A DNA stretch of 8,626 nucleotides from Aquisalimonas sp. (GTDB taxonomy: Bacteria > Pseudomonadota > Gammaproteobacteria > Nitrococcales > Aquisalimonadaceae): positions 1 to 8,626 of the forward strand of contig SKYZ01000239.1 of NCBI GenBank assembly GCA_007127625.1. Reading direction: 5' to 3'. The notes beneath the pieces were generated by a model. That model was given only the letters and a program-made list of their open reading frames with translations, searched no databases and was not told the DNA's origin. Numbering within the stretch: the stretch's first letter is position 1; every line of letters begins with the position of its first letter. Of this stretch, positions 1 through 7,196 are shown piece by piece. Position numbers and translations under genes: made by a program.

Positions 1-270
1 CGTTGTGCTACGAAGTCCCTGGCCTGCCGCGGCCGCCCTTGTGATCGTGGCCGTCATTGACCTTTCCTTGTCTTGACGGTTCTCAGTGCTGCAGCACCCG
101 ACCCACGGGACCTCGTACCGGTTCCAAGTGGCGACCCTGAGCCGCCGGTCGCCCAGCATCTGGGAAAGTCCGCTTTCGGGAACCGTCTACGACACTTGGG
201 GAAGTCCAACGACTTAACTCAACCGTCCGTGGGAACGGGGTGGAAACGGCAGCGAGTTGGTTGCCTGACA
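1..270. other. Region with no recognised gene
   Basis: I see no gene I can name here. Frame 1 is open from a TTG at 73 and runs into the allA remnant, but its first 65 or so residues resemble no family I know. Frame 3 between about 219 and 269 contains a stretch (GNGVETAASWLPD) that weakly recalls the FGDVIET segment near the N-terminus of ureidoglycolate lyase. It may be the scrambled start of the allA remnant that follows. No promoter, terminator or repeat stands out. Confidence 0.4.
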
Positions 271-675
271 ACCATCAACGGTGGCACCACCATGCGTTAC
301 CATGATCAGTGCCCCGTGCAGGTTCTGGGTGACGGTGCGCGCCCCGCCATCAGCGTCTTCCGCAGCGCGTCCTACACGCTGCTGATCACACTGGAGCCGC
401 TCGAGCGGCATGCCTACGGCAGCCAGGCATTCATGGCCGTAGCCGGTGACAGCTTCATGGTGGTGGTGCCCCCGCTGGCGAGACGCAGCGAGCCGACGAT
501 GTGCGCGCATTCAGAGCATGGCCGTCAGAGCGTCAACTACCATGGCGGCGTCTGGCACCACCCGATGCTGGCACTTGACTGCACCGGCGATTTACTCGTC
601 GTTGATCGCACTGGCCCCGGCAACAACTGCAATGAACGTGACCTCCCGGAGCCGATAATCGTGATAGCTGAATGA
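271..675 (+). pseudogene. Ureidoglycolate lyase (AllA) remnant with two compensating frame shifts
   Basis: AllA splits ureidoglycolate into glyoxylate and urea in purine/allantoin breakdown. Frame 1 shows family landmarks: INGGTTMRYHD, LERHAYGSQAF, FMVVV, then NYHGGVWHHP with the conserved His/Trp cluster, VVDRTGPGNN and the C-terminal LPEP. Between them frame 1 reads nonsense (PLARRSEPTMCAHSEH). Over the same bases frame 3 reads AGETQRADDVRAFRA (474-518), which is the expected AllA sequence. The gene therefore leaves frame 1 at the run of five Cs at 469-473 (one base lost) and returns near 519 (two bases lost). The N-terminal 25-30 residues are also missing or out of frame, possibly through a third shift near 270. 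The open frame from 73 looks intact only because the two shifts cancel. It is most likely a pseudogene. A sequencing error in the C run is possible but would not explain all the lesions. No other purine-catabolism gene is visible. Confidence 0.72.
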
Positions 676-689
676 GCAGAGACGTCTGC
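676..689 (+). terminator. Small hairpin just after the allA remnant
   Basis: GCAGA-GACG-TCTGC forms a 5-bp stem with a 4-base loop starting directly after the TGA stop of the allA frame. No T-run follows, so it would be a weak terminator at best. Confidence 0.2.
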
Positions 690-842
690 GTGGCGACTAC
701 ATGTACAGTCGCATACGATCCGATGACTGTCTCTGGCGGCGGCAACTGCCGCGATAATGCGGTCGTCGAGCCCCCTTCTACAACCGAACACCCTCCGATA
801 ACAGTTCTTGCCGTCACCGGTTGCCCCGGTCGCCCCTCTGAG

Positions 843-905
843 TGCTCAACCGGTGGTACAGCTGAAGGAGGGTTTCGTCACAGTCTGTTCTGCTGCTGGT
901 ACAGC
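843..905 (+). promoter_or_regulatory. Two tandem enhancer-like sites TGYTC-N8-GTACAGC
   Basis: Two copies of one spaced pattern lie upstream of the aldehyde dehydrogenase promoter: TGCTC-N8-GTACAGC at 843-862 and TGTTC-N8-GTACAGC at 886-905. They start 43 bp apart, close to four helical turns, so both would face the same side of the DNA. Each half-site pair is a rough inverted repeat (TGTTC against GTACA). The second copy also contains the perfect dyad GCTGCTG-GTA-CAGCAGC (892-908). They lie about 100 and 143 bp upstream of the predicted sigma-54 start near 995, the usual place for activator hexamer sites. Which regulator binds is not shown; the nearby AcoR-like protein at 3136-5097 is the first candidate. 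Confidence 0.5.
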
Positions 906-967
906 AGCGCTTCGTCTGACCGAGAAGCCAGTCAAGGAATCCGGATCAACACAGGCTCTCCGCGCTT

Positions 968-984
968 CTGGCATGTGGCATGCA
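968..984 (+). promoter_or_regulatory. Sigma-54 promoter of the aldehyde dehydrogenase
   Basis: TGGCATG-N4-ATGCA fits the -24/-12 consensus TGGCACG-N4-TTGCW at all but two positions. The invariant GG (970-971) and GC (982-983) have the required 10-base spacing. Transcription would start near 995, giving a leader of about 60 bases before the ATG at 1056. The downstream genes encode an enzyme type often controlled by AcoR-like sigma-54 activators, and such an activator is encoded immediately after this operon. Confidence 0.65.
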
Positions 985-1055
985 ACGACGGCGTTGGCCA
1001 AAGCATTTCGCCATTAATTGCCTGTTCCACAACAAAGCTCGATGGAGGAGCCGTC

Positions 1056-2573
1056 ATGATTTATGAGAAGCCCGGTCAGCCCGGTTCAAAGGTAAGTTTC
1101 AAGGCCCGTTATGAGAACTTCATCAACGGCGAGTGGGTAGCGCCGGTCGAGAGGCACTACTTTGATAACGTCAGCCCGGTGGACGGTGCGGCCTTCTGCG
1201 AAATCCCCCGCTCGACGGGCGCGGACGTAGACAAGGCGCTGGACGCCGCCCACGCTGCCAAGGAGGCCTGGGGGCGTACCTCGTATGCGGAACGCAGCAA
1301 TATGTTGCTGCGGATTGCTGATCGCATCGAGAACAATCTCGAGATGCTGGCCGTCGCGGAGACGTGGGACAACGGCAAGGCCATCCGTGAGCCACTAGTC
1401 GCCGATCTGCCGCTGTGCGTGGACCACTTCCGCTATTTTGCCGGGGCGATCCGGGCCCAGGAGGGCGGCATCAGCCAGATCGACGACAACACCGTGGCGT
1501 ACCACTTCCACGAACCGCTGGGCGTTGTCGGCCAGATCATTCCCTGGAACTTCCCCCTGCTCATGGCCACCTGGAAGCTGGCGCCAGCAATCGCTGCCGG
1601 CAACTGTGTCGTGCTCAAGCCGGCGGAACAGACCCCGGCGTCGATCCTGGTACTCATGGAGCTCATCCAGGACCTGCTGCCCCCGGGCGTGTTGAATGTG
1701 GTCAACGGCTTCGGCCTAGAGGCTGGGAAACCACTGGCATCCAGCGGCCGAGTGGCAAAGATGGCGTTCACCGGTGAGACCACGACCGGCCGCATGATCA
1801 TGCAGTACGCCTCTGAGAACCTGATTCCGGTGACCCTGGAACTCGGCGGCAAGTCGCCGAACGTCTTCTTCGAGGACGTCTGCGCCAGTGACGACGCGTT
1901 TTTGGACAAGTGCGTGGAGGGCGTCCTCATGACGGCCCTCAACCAGGGGGAAGTCTGCACCTGCCCGTCCCGGGCCCTGATTCAGGAGTCCATCTACGAC
2001 CGGTTCATGGACCGCGTGATCGACCGCTGGGGGAAGATCAAGCAGGGCAACCCGCTGGACACCGAGACAATGATCGGCGCGCAGGCGTCGTCGGAGCAAC
2101 TGGAGAAGATTCTGAGCTACATGGACATCGGCAAGCAGGAAGGTGCCGAGCTGCTGGCCGGTGGGAGGCGCAAGTCCGTCGTCGGCCTGGAAGAGGGCTA
2201 CTACGTCGAGCCAACGATCTTCAAGGGGCACAATGCCATGCGCGTGTTTCAGGAAGAGATTTTCGGGCCAGTGGTTTCCGTGACCACGTTCAAGGACGAA
2301 GAGGAAGCGCTTGCCATTGCCAATGACACCCTTTACGGCCTCGGGGCCGGTGTGTGGACCCGGGACGCCAACCGCTCTTACAGGATGGGCCGCGGCATCC
2401 AGGCCGGCCGTGTCTGGACGAACTGCTACCACCTCTACCCCGCCCACGCCGCATTCGGTGGATACAAGCAGTCGGGGATCGGGCGCGAGAACCACCGCAT
2501 GATGCTGGATCACTACCAGCAGACCAAGAACATGCTGGTCAGCTACGACCCCAACCCCATGGGCTTCTTCTGA
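1056..2573 (+). CDS. NAD(P)-dependent aldehyde dehydrogenase, AcoD/ExaC type
   Basis: A 505-residue cytosolic enzyme expected to oxidise acetaldehyde or other short aldehydes to acids with NAD(P)+. It matches the AcoD/ExaC group in length and almost throughout, from [10 protein letters not shown] to the C-terminal DPNPMGFF. Visible catalytic features are IPWNFP with the oxyanion-hole Asn165, VLKPAEQ with cofactor-binding Lys188, LELGGKSPN with general base Glu262, and NQGEVCTC with nucleophile Cys301. EEIFGPV and [10 protein letters not shown] follow. The frame is open back to 672, but the ATG at 1056 is chosen because GGAGGAG lies 5 bases before it, family homology starts there, and the sigma-54 promoter falls inside the longer version. 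It is followed 55 bases later by a DUF779 gene, a common pairing. Control by sigma-54 and an AcoR-like activator is inferred. The exact aldehyde is unknown; it could serve alcohol, acetoin or monooxygenase-product breakdown. Confidence 0.95.
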   Translation: MIYEKPGQPGSKVSFKARYENFINGEWVAPVERHYFDNVSPVDGAAFCEIPRSTGADVDKALDAAHAAKEAWGRTSYAERSNMLLRIADRIENNLEMLAVAETWDNGKAIREPLVADLPLCVDHFRYFAGAIRAQEGGISQIDDNTVAYHFHEPLGVVGQIIPWNFPLLMATWKLAPAIAAGNCVVLKPAEQTPASILVLMELIQDLLPPGVLNVVNGFGLEAGKPLASSGRVAKMAFTGETTTGRMIMQYASENLIPVTLELGGKSPNVFFEDVCASDDAFLDKCVEGVLMTALNQGEVCTCPSRALIQESIYDRFMDRVIDRWGKIKQGNPLDTETMIGAQASSEQLEKILSYMDIGKQEGAELLAGGRRKSVVGLEEGYYVEPTIFKGHNAMRVFQEEIFGPVVSVTTFKDEEEALAIANDTLYGLGAGVWTRDANRSYRMGRGIQAGRVWTNCYHLYPAHAAFGGYKQSGIGRENHRMMLDHYQQTKNMLVSYDPNPMGFF

Positions 2574-2584
2574 GATCGCCGAGG

Positions 2585-2610
2585 GGCGGCGGGGCGCCTG
2601 CTCCGCCGCC
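2585..2610 (+). promoter_or_regulatory. GC-rich intercistronic hairpin
   Basis: GGCGGCGG (2585-2592) pairs perfectly with CCGCCGCC (2603-2610) around a 10-base loop, in the short gap between the dehydrogenase and the DUF779 gene. There is no T-run, so it is not a classic terminator. It could protect the upstream message from 3' decay or lower expression of the downstream gene. Confidence 0.4.
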
Positions 2611-2628
2611 TTGGTGGACGAGGTGCTT

Positions 2629-3024
2629 ATGAGCGATTCCGTGGCACGCGTGGAAGCAACCGAGGCCGCTCTTGAACTCATCGACCGGCTTCGGCAACAG
2701 CACGGCCCGTTGATGTTTCACCAGTCCGGCGGCTGTTGTGACGGCAGCTCGCCCATGTGCTACCCGGAGGGCGAGTTCCGGGTCGGTGGCTCGGACGTGA
2801 AACTGGGCGATATCGGCGGCTGCCCGTTCTACATGAGCCGCTCCCAGTTCGAGTACTGGCAGCACACCCAACTCATTATCGATGTGGTCCCCGGGCGCGG
2901 CGGGATGTTCTCGGTGGAAGGTCCGGAGGGGCTGCGCTTTCTGACCCGGTCCCGTCTCTTCACCGACGCAGAATGGGCCGAGCTGGAACACCGGCCCGTT
3001 GTCTGCGGAGACTCGGAGTCCTAA
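2629..3024 (+). CDS. DUF779 family protein
   Basis: A 131-residue protein recognisable as DUF779 (PF05610), a family of unknown function often encoded beside AcoD/ExaC-type aldehyde dehydrogenases. The core motif HQSGGCCDGSSPMCY begins at residue 31, with Cys36, Cys37 and Cys44. Further along are GDIGGCPFYM (Cys65), QLIIDVVPGRGGMFSVEG, the RFLTRSRLF segment, and a late Cys126. The cysteine cluster suggests a metal or redox role, but none is established here. No signal peptide or membrane segment is seen, so it should be cytosolic. ATG 2629 is chosen over the in-frame TTG at 2611 because family-like sequence begins there and a weak GAGG precedes it. It is probably co-transcribed with the dehydrogenase. 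Confidence 0.9.
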   Translation: MSDSVARVEATEAALELIDRLRQQHGPLMFHQSGGCCDGSSPMCYPEGEFRVGGSDVKLGDIGGCPFYMSRSQFEYWQHTQLIIDVVPGRGGMFSVEGPEGLRFLTRSRLFTDAEWAELEHRPVVCGDSES

Positions 3025-3060
3025 AGGTTTCGTAGGCTTGGACGTGGCGCCTTGTGATGA

Positions 3061-3078
3061 CAGCCGTAACGCCGGCTG
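3061..3078 (+). promoter_or_regulatory. Small hairpin containing a GTAACGCCGG element
   Basis: CAGCCG-TAACGC-CGGCTG is a 6-bp perfect stem with a 6-base loop after the DUF779 stop. Without a following T-run it is a poor terminator. Its centre, GTAACGCCGG, repeats ten bases of the fourth TGTAACG site in the monooxygenase control region (7285-7294). It may be a single operator-like site ahead of the first regulator rather than a terminator. Confidence 0.3.
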
Positions 3079-3135
3079 CTAACTTCAACGCACTGTAGTG
3101 ATTAAAAATAAAAAGGTGCTGGGAGGAGAACAACC
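3079..3135 (+). promoter_or_regulatory. Probable leader and promoter area of the first AcoR-like gene
   Basis: An AT-rich patch (ATTAAAAATAAAAAGG, 3101-3116) stands out from the GC-rich surroundings and is followed by GGGAGGAG (3121-3128), a strong ribosome binding site 7 bases before the ATG at 3136. A -35 such as TTCAAC (3084-3089) with a poor -10 in the AT patch is possible. I cannot fix a convincing promoter. Read-through from the dehydrogenase operon is the alternative. Confidence 0.35.
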
Positions 3136-5097
3136 ATGGTGCAGTTCCTGGGTGGGTCCGATGCGACCCGGCTACCCGGGGGCTCCGGGCGTGGCGCCAT
3201 ACAGCCCGGCCCCAAGGCGGCCAATGAGTCCATTATCCAGCGCTCTTGGGAGCGGTGTTCCGACACCTATCGCATCGATCAGGTGGAACGCTCGGCCCCG
3301 ATCGTCGTGGAGGCGCCCCGCCTGAACGAGTCCATGGATCGCTACGGTGAATTCGTCCAGTTGGCCCGGGCCGAAATGCACACCCTTTACCAGCAGATCG
3401 CTGGCTCCGGGTATGCGTTGCTGCTCACGGACGCCGACGGCCTGATTCTGGACTATGTGGGTGATCCCACCCTCCAACGGGAGTTCCGGGGCGCGGGCCT
3501 CTGGCGCGGTGCGATCTGGGACGAGGAAAGCGAGGGCACCAACGGCGTCGGGACGTGCATCGCCGAGCATCGCCCGGTGACGGTACACCGCGACCAGCAC
3601 TTCCGCAGCCGGCACCATGCGCTCAGCTGTTCAGGTGCGCCGATCCTGGATGCCCATGGTGAGCTGTTCGCGGTACTGGACGCCTCCAGCGTCAACGCCA
3701 GGGATACCCCCGAGAGCCAGCTGCATACCCTGGCACTGGTTACCATGTCGGCGCAGCTCATCGCCAAGTGCCGATTCGTGGCCAGCTTCCCCGAGGCCAT
3801 GATCCTGCGCTTCCACAGCCGGCCGGAATACGTGGGATTGATCAACGATGCCGCCATGGCTGTCAATGGCGACGGCGTGATCGTCGCGGCTGACTCCAAC
3901 GCGGCGGCCTACCTGGGTCTGCCCAGCCGCCGGGATCTGGTGGGCAAAGCCATCAACGCCGTTCTGGACATCGACACCGACCAGTTGCATGACCACGCCC
4001 GGCGTCACCACATGCCTTACTGGCCGGTGCGCTCGGTGGACAGTGGCACCCGGTACTTTGCCACTGTGGAGCAGGCCAGTGAGCAGGGCTTGCCGGGCGA
4101 CCGGATGCGGGGCACGGGGCGTGGGCCCGTTCAGGCTCCGGTCCCGGAGCGTCGCCGCCCGTCACTGGCCATGCTCGGTGGCAGCGACGCCCACCTGCAG
4201 CGCCAGGTGGAGCGGGCCCAACGGGTCGCCGGGCGCGGCATTCCGGTGCTCCTCCACGGTGAGACCGGTACGGGCAAAGAGGTGTTTGCGCGGGCGCTGC
4301 ACGACATCTGTCACTGGGCCCAGGCACCGTTCGTGGCGGTGAATTGTGCCGCCATTCCGGAGAACCTGATCGAGAGCGAGCTGTTCGGGTATGAGCCTGG
4401 TGCGTTTACCGGTGCCCGCAAGGGCGGGCACAAGGGCAAGGTCCTGCAGGCCAATGGCGGCACACTGTTCCTGGACGAGATCGGTGATATGCCGCTGGAG
4501 CTGCAGACACGACTCCTGCGCGTCTTGGAGGAGCACGAGGTTGTTCCTCTGGGCGGCGACAAAGCCGTCCCTGTGCAACTCAATCTGGTCAGCGCGACCC
4601 AGTGCGGCCTCCGTGAGCGGGTTGGCGATGGGCGTTTTCGTGAGGATCTCTACTACAGGCTCAATGGGTTCGAGGTGCGCCTGCCCGCGCTGCGGGAACG
4701 CCAGGACCGTCGGGAATTGATACGGAGTCTGCTGGCGGACGAGGGCGGAGGCGGGATTACCGTGGCGGATGATGCCATGGCCCGCATGATGGCCTACGAC
4801 TGGCCCGGTAACCTGCGCCAGCTGCGCAACCTTCTCCGTACCGCGATCGCGCTGTGTGACGACAACACCATTCGCGTGGACGATCTGGGCTCGGAATTGA
4901 TCGACCTGCAGTCGCCGGCGCAGAGCAAGACGCAGCCGTCGGGGTCCGCTCTGGCAAGCGCCGAGCGTGATGCCATCGTCGAATGTCTGATTCGCCACCG
5001 GTGGAATATCAGCCGCACCGCCGACGCCCTGGAGATGAGCCGCAACACGCTCTACCGCAAGATGCGTCGCCACGGGATTCAACAGACCTGCGCGTAA
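3136..5097 (+). CDS. AcoR-like sigma-54-dependent transcriptional activator
   Basis: A 653-residue enhancer-binding protein in AcoR order. The N-terminal part has an SWERC motif near residue 37 and a GAF sensor with EGTNGVGTC at 133-141. A PAS-like segment follows (about 225-330). The AAA+ domain has Walker A GETGTGKE (375-382), the sigma-54 contact loop GAFTGA (422-427), Walker B LFLDE with Asp447-Glu448, and [14 protein letters not shown] Fis-type helix-turn-helix ends the protein, starting near Trp623 ([21 protein letters not shown]). Such proteins bind upstream sites as hexamers and use ATP to open sigma-54 promoters. The GAF domain usually senses a small molecule or the inducing substrate. 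The start is set by GGGAGGAG just upstream. It lies directly after the dehydrogenase/DUF779 pair, so it is the likely activator of that promoter. The effector is not visible. Confidence 0.93.
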   Translation: MVQFLGGSDATRLPGGSGRGAIQPGPKAANESIIQRSWERCSDTYRIDQVERSAPIVVEAPRLNESMDRYGEFVQLARAEMHTLYQQIAGSGYALLLTDADGLILDYVGDPTLQREFRGAGLWRGAIWDEESEGTNGVGTCIAEHRPVTVHRDQHFRSRHHALSCSGAPILDAHGELFAVLDASSVNARDTPESQLHTLALVTMSAQLIAKCRFVASFPEAMILRFHSRPEYVGLINDAAMAVNGDGVIVAADSNAAAYLGLPSRRDLVGKAINAVLDIDTDQLHDHARRHHMPYWPVRSVDSGTRYFATVEQASEQGLPGDRMRGTGRGPVQAPVPERRRPSLAMLGGSDAHLQRQVERAQRVAGRGIPVLLHGETGTGKEVFARALHDICHWAQAPFVAVNCAAIPENLIESELFGYEPGAFTGARKGGHKGKVLQANGGTLFLDEIGDMPLELQTRLLRVLEEHEVVPLGGDKAVPVQLNLVSATQCGLRERVGDGRFREDLYYRLNGFEVRLPALRERQDRRELIRSLLADEGGGGITVADDAMARMMAYDWPGNLRQLRNLLRTAIALCDDNTIRVDDLGSELIDLQSPAQSKTQPSGSALASAERDAIVECLIRHRWNISRTADALEMSRNTLYRKMRRHGIQQTCA

Positions 5098-5098
5098 T

Positions 5099-5113
5099 CC
5101 GGAGTCCGTCCGG
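5099..5113. terminator. Weak hairpin between convergent regulator genes
   Basis: CCGGA-GTCCG-TCCGG lies two bases after the TAA of the first regulator in the 52-base convergent gap. The stem is only 5 bp and has no T-run on either side, so it is a tentative bidirectional terminator only. Confidence 0.25.
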
Positions 5114-5149
5114 CAACTCAGCCAGAAAACCAACGCACCCGCCCTTGAA

Positions 5150-7123
5150 TCAAACCAAGGCGTCGTCGCTCTGCCAGTTGGGCGGGACCAGCCCATGGCG
5201 GCGCATGCGCCGGTAGACGGTGGGGCGTGAGACCCCCAGATCCCGCGCCACGGCACTGACATTCCAGTGATGCCGCCGCAGAGCGTCCTCCAGGGCAACG
5301 GCATTGGCCGAGCGGCTCGGGTGACCCGCTGATGGAACGGCGGGAGAGGCCGTGCGGCCGCACGGTGTCGTGGCAGGCTCGACCTCCGGCAGGTCACTGG
5401 CCTTGATCTCGTCCCCCCGGGCGGTTGCCAGCGCAAAGGCCAGCGCGTTGATGAGTTCCCGGATATTGCCCGGCCACGGGCTGGCTAGGAGCGCACTCAC
5501 GGCGTCGCCCCGCAGTCGCGGCGCGTCGGGGCGGTCCTTAGTGAGCGCGGTGTAGACGCAGTCGATGACGTACTCCTGATCGGTGCGCTTGCGCAACGGC
5601 GGAAGCCAGAGGGTCGCGCCATTGAGGCGATAGTAAAGATCCTCCCGGAACCGGCCCGCAGCGATCAATTGGCGCAAATCCTGGTGGGTGGCCGCCACTA
5701 CGCGTAGGTTCACGGGCACGGGGTGGTCGGCTCCCAGAGGCTGGATTTCCTGCTCGGCCAGCACCCGGAGCAACCGCGTCTGCAAGTGCAGTGGCATATC
5801 GCCGATCTCGTCCAGGAACAGGGTGCCGCCATCGGCCTGCTGGACCAGCCCGAGCCGCCCCTTCTGGCGCCCGCCGGTGAATGCACCGCCCTGGTAGCCG
5901 AACAGCTCACTCTCGATGAGCGACTCCGGAATCGCCGCGCAGTTCATGGCCACGAAAGCCCCCTGCCTGCGGTGACTGGACTCGTGCAGCCCCCGCGCCA
6001 GGCGCTCTTTGCCTGTCCCCGTCTCGCCGGTGATCAGCACATTGATGGGCTCGTTGCGGAGGCGCTTGGCCATGGCCAGGGTCTTGCGCATGGCCGGATC
6101 GTCCGCCGCCAGCCAGTCCAGCGCCGGGATTGCCTCCTCAGCATCGATGACTTGGCCTGCACGGTGGCGGGCCAGCGAGCGGCTGGGCTGGATCAGCGTG
6201 GCGAATACGGTCTCGTCGGTGGGCCGGGTCCGGAACGCACGAATCTGGTCCTCGCTGCGGTAGGGCAAGTCCCACAGGTCGCGCAGCTCGCAGTCGAGTA
6301 CGTCCGTGATCCGACGCGGCTCTGACCCGTGCGGGGCGCGCTCCAGGAGTGCGCGTCCCGGCGTATTGGCCGCTAGGATGCTACCATCCTCTTCCATGGC
6401 GATCAGGTAACGGCCGCTCACCCGCACGAACTCCCGCGACGAATCACAACGCAGGATGTAGCTGTTGCGGTAGCGGCGCAGGAAGTAGGCGTCCTCGATC
6501 ATGCGGGCGTACAACGTGATCAGGTGCTGGCCGAAGGTCTGGCTTTCCGGCCCGATGGGTGAATCCAGCGCCGAGATGTTCAGCACCGCGAGGCGATTGC
6601 CCTGCGGGTCCCGGATCGGCGCTGCGGTGCACGTCAGGCCGATATGGGTTGCATCAAAATGATCGGTGCGGTGGCAACTGAGAGAGACGTTCTCCTGCAG
6701 GCAGGTACCCACGGCGCAGGTTCCCGCGTATTCCTCGCTCCAGTCAGAGCCGAGGTACAGCCCCGCCTCCCGTAGCCGCGAATCCCGATGCTTGTCACCG
6801 AGGTACTGTACAGCGATGCCTCGGTCGTCGGTGAGCAACAGAACATAGTCCAGCTGCGCCGCTTGCTGGTAGAGCTGGTCGACACCAGCGCGGGCCACGC
6901 TAAGCAACTCGTCGGCCCGATCCTGGTGCTCACGCAGCACCTGATTGGTCACGATGCGCGCGGGCCTTGGCTGCGTCGGATCGAGGCCATACTCAGCGAT
7001 GCACCGTTGCCAGGAACGGCCGATGACCGGCGAGTTGGGCACCTGGGCCAGCGGCTTGCGGGTGCCTTCTGCGTAACGAAGTACGGAGTCGATGTGCTCG
7101 CGCTGATCGCGGCGCAACCCCAT
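5150..7123 (-). CDS. Second AcoR-like sigma-54-dependent activator
   Basis: A 657-residue paralogue of the neighbouring regulator, with the same architecture. It has SWQRC near the N-terminus, a GAF domain with AGTCAVGTC (133-141), and a PAS-like middle (about 225-320). The AAA+ domain has Walker A GETGTGKE (366-373), contact loop GAFTGG (413-418), Walker B LFLDE with Asp438-Glu439, and [12 protein letters not shown]. The C-terminal Fis-type helix-turn-helix reads WNVSAVARDLGVSRPTVYRRM. The usual last Ala of GAFTGA is Gly here. The frame is open to an ATG at 7156, but the start at 7123 has AGGAGGAG six bases upstream and gives the family N-terminus, so it is preferred. It is transcribed away from the monooxygenase gene and shares its control region with it. 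It is therefore the likely activator of that gene, probably through the TGTAACG sites. The effector is unknown. Confidence 0.93.
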   Translation of the reverse strand: MGLRRDQREHIDSVLRYAEGTRKPLAQVPNSPVIGRSWQRCIAEYGLDPTQPRPARIVTNQVLREHQDRADELLSVARAGVDQLYQQAAQLDYVLLLTDDRGIAVQYLGDKHRDSRLREAGLYLGSDWSEEYAGTCAVGTCLQENVSLSCHRTDHFDATHIGLTCTAAPIRDPQGNRLAVLNISALDSPIGPESQTFGQHLITLYARMIEDAYFLRRYRNSYILRCDSSREFVRVSGRYLIAMEEDGSILAANTPGRALLERAPHGSEPRRITDVLDCELRDLWDLPYRSEDQIRAFRTRPTDETVFATLIQPSRSLARHRAGQVIDAEEAIPALDWLAADDPAMRKTLAMAKRLRNEPINVLITGETGTGKERLARGLHESSHRRQGAFVAMNCAAIPESLIESELFGYQGGAFTGGRQKGRLGLVQQADGGTLFLDEIGDMPLHLQTRLLRVLAEQEIQPLGADHPVPVNLRVVAATHQDLRQLIAAGRFREDLYYRLNGATLWLPPLRKRTDQEYVIDCVYTALTKDRPDAPRLRGDAVSALLASPWPGNIRELINALAFALATARGDEIKASDLPEVEPATTPCGRTASPAVPSAGHPSRSANAVALEDALRRHHWNVSAVARDLGVSRPTVYRRMRRHGLVPPNWQSDDALV

Positions 7124-7143
7124 GGTATCTCCTCCTGGGCGCC

Positions 7144-7185
7144 GGTGGCTGGTCACCCTTGGTCTTGGTGGCTCTACCAGCCACC
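7144..7185 (-). promoter_or_regulatory. Leader with two mutually exclusive hairpins before the second regulator
   Basis: On the minus strand GGTGGCTGGT (7185-7176) can pair over 10 bp with ACCAGCCACC (7153-7144). Its first seven bases can instead pair with AGCCACC (7173-7167) to form a tight 7-bp hairpin with a 5-base loop. The two structures cannot coexist because they share the same 5' arm. The longer one ends seven bases before the AGGAGGAG ribosome binding site. This could tune translation of the regulator, or could simply be a DNA dyad for protein binding. Confidence 0.4.
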
Positions 7186-7196
7186 TTTATGCGTTG

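Noticed and set aside
73..675. An intact 200-residue gene
   Set aside because: Only parts match AllA. The N-terminal third is unrecognisable and the 474-518 segment matches the family only in another frame.
739..752. GCGGCA-AC-TGCCGC dyad
   Set aside because: The two-base loop is too tight for an RNA hairpin, and as an isolated dyad in GC-rich DNA it carries little weight.
672..1055. N-terminal extension of the aldehyde dehydrogenase frame
   Set aside because: It has no family similarity, contains the sigma-54 promoter and enhancer sites, and a strong ribosome binding site precedes ATG 1056, where homology begins.
1716..2681. Long minus-strand open frame (321 residues)
   Set aside because: It is antisense to the aldehyde dehydrogenase catalytic half, with no recognisable protein features.
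3040..3060. Possible sigma-54 promoter before the first regulator (GTGGCGCCTTGTGATGAC)
   Set aside because: GG is not followed by GC at the required 10-base spacing.
4162..5436. Long minus-strand open frame (424 residues)
   Set aside because: It lies antisense to the first regulator and overlaps the end of the second. Its residues match no family and it is a high-GC shadow.
5723..6325. Plus-strand open frame (200 residues) within the second regulator
   Set aside because: It is a shadow of the conserved AAA+ coding strand; no ribosome binding site or family resemblance.
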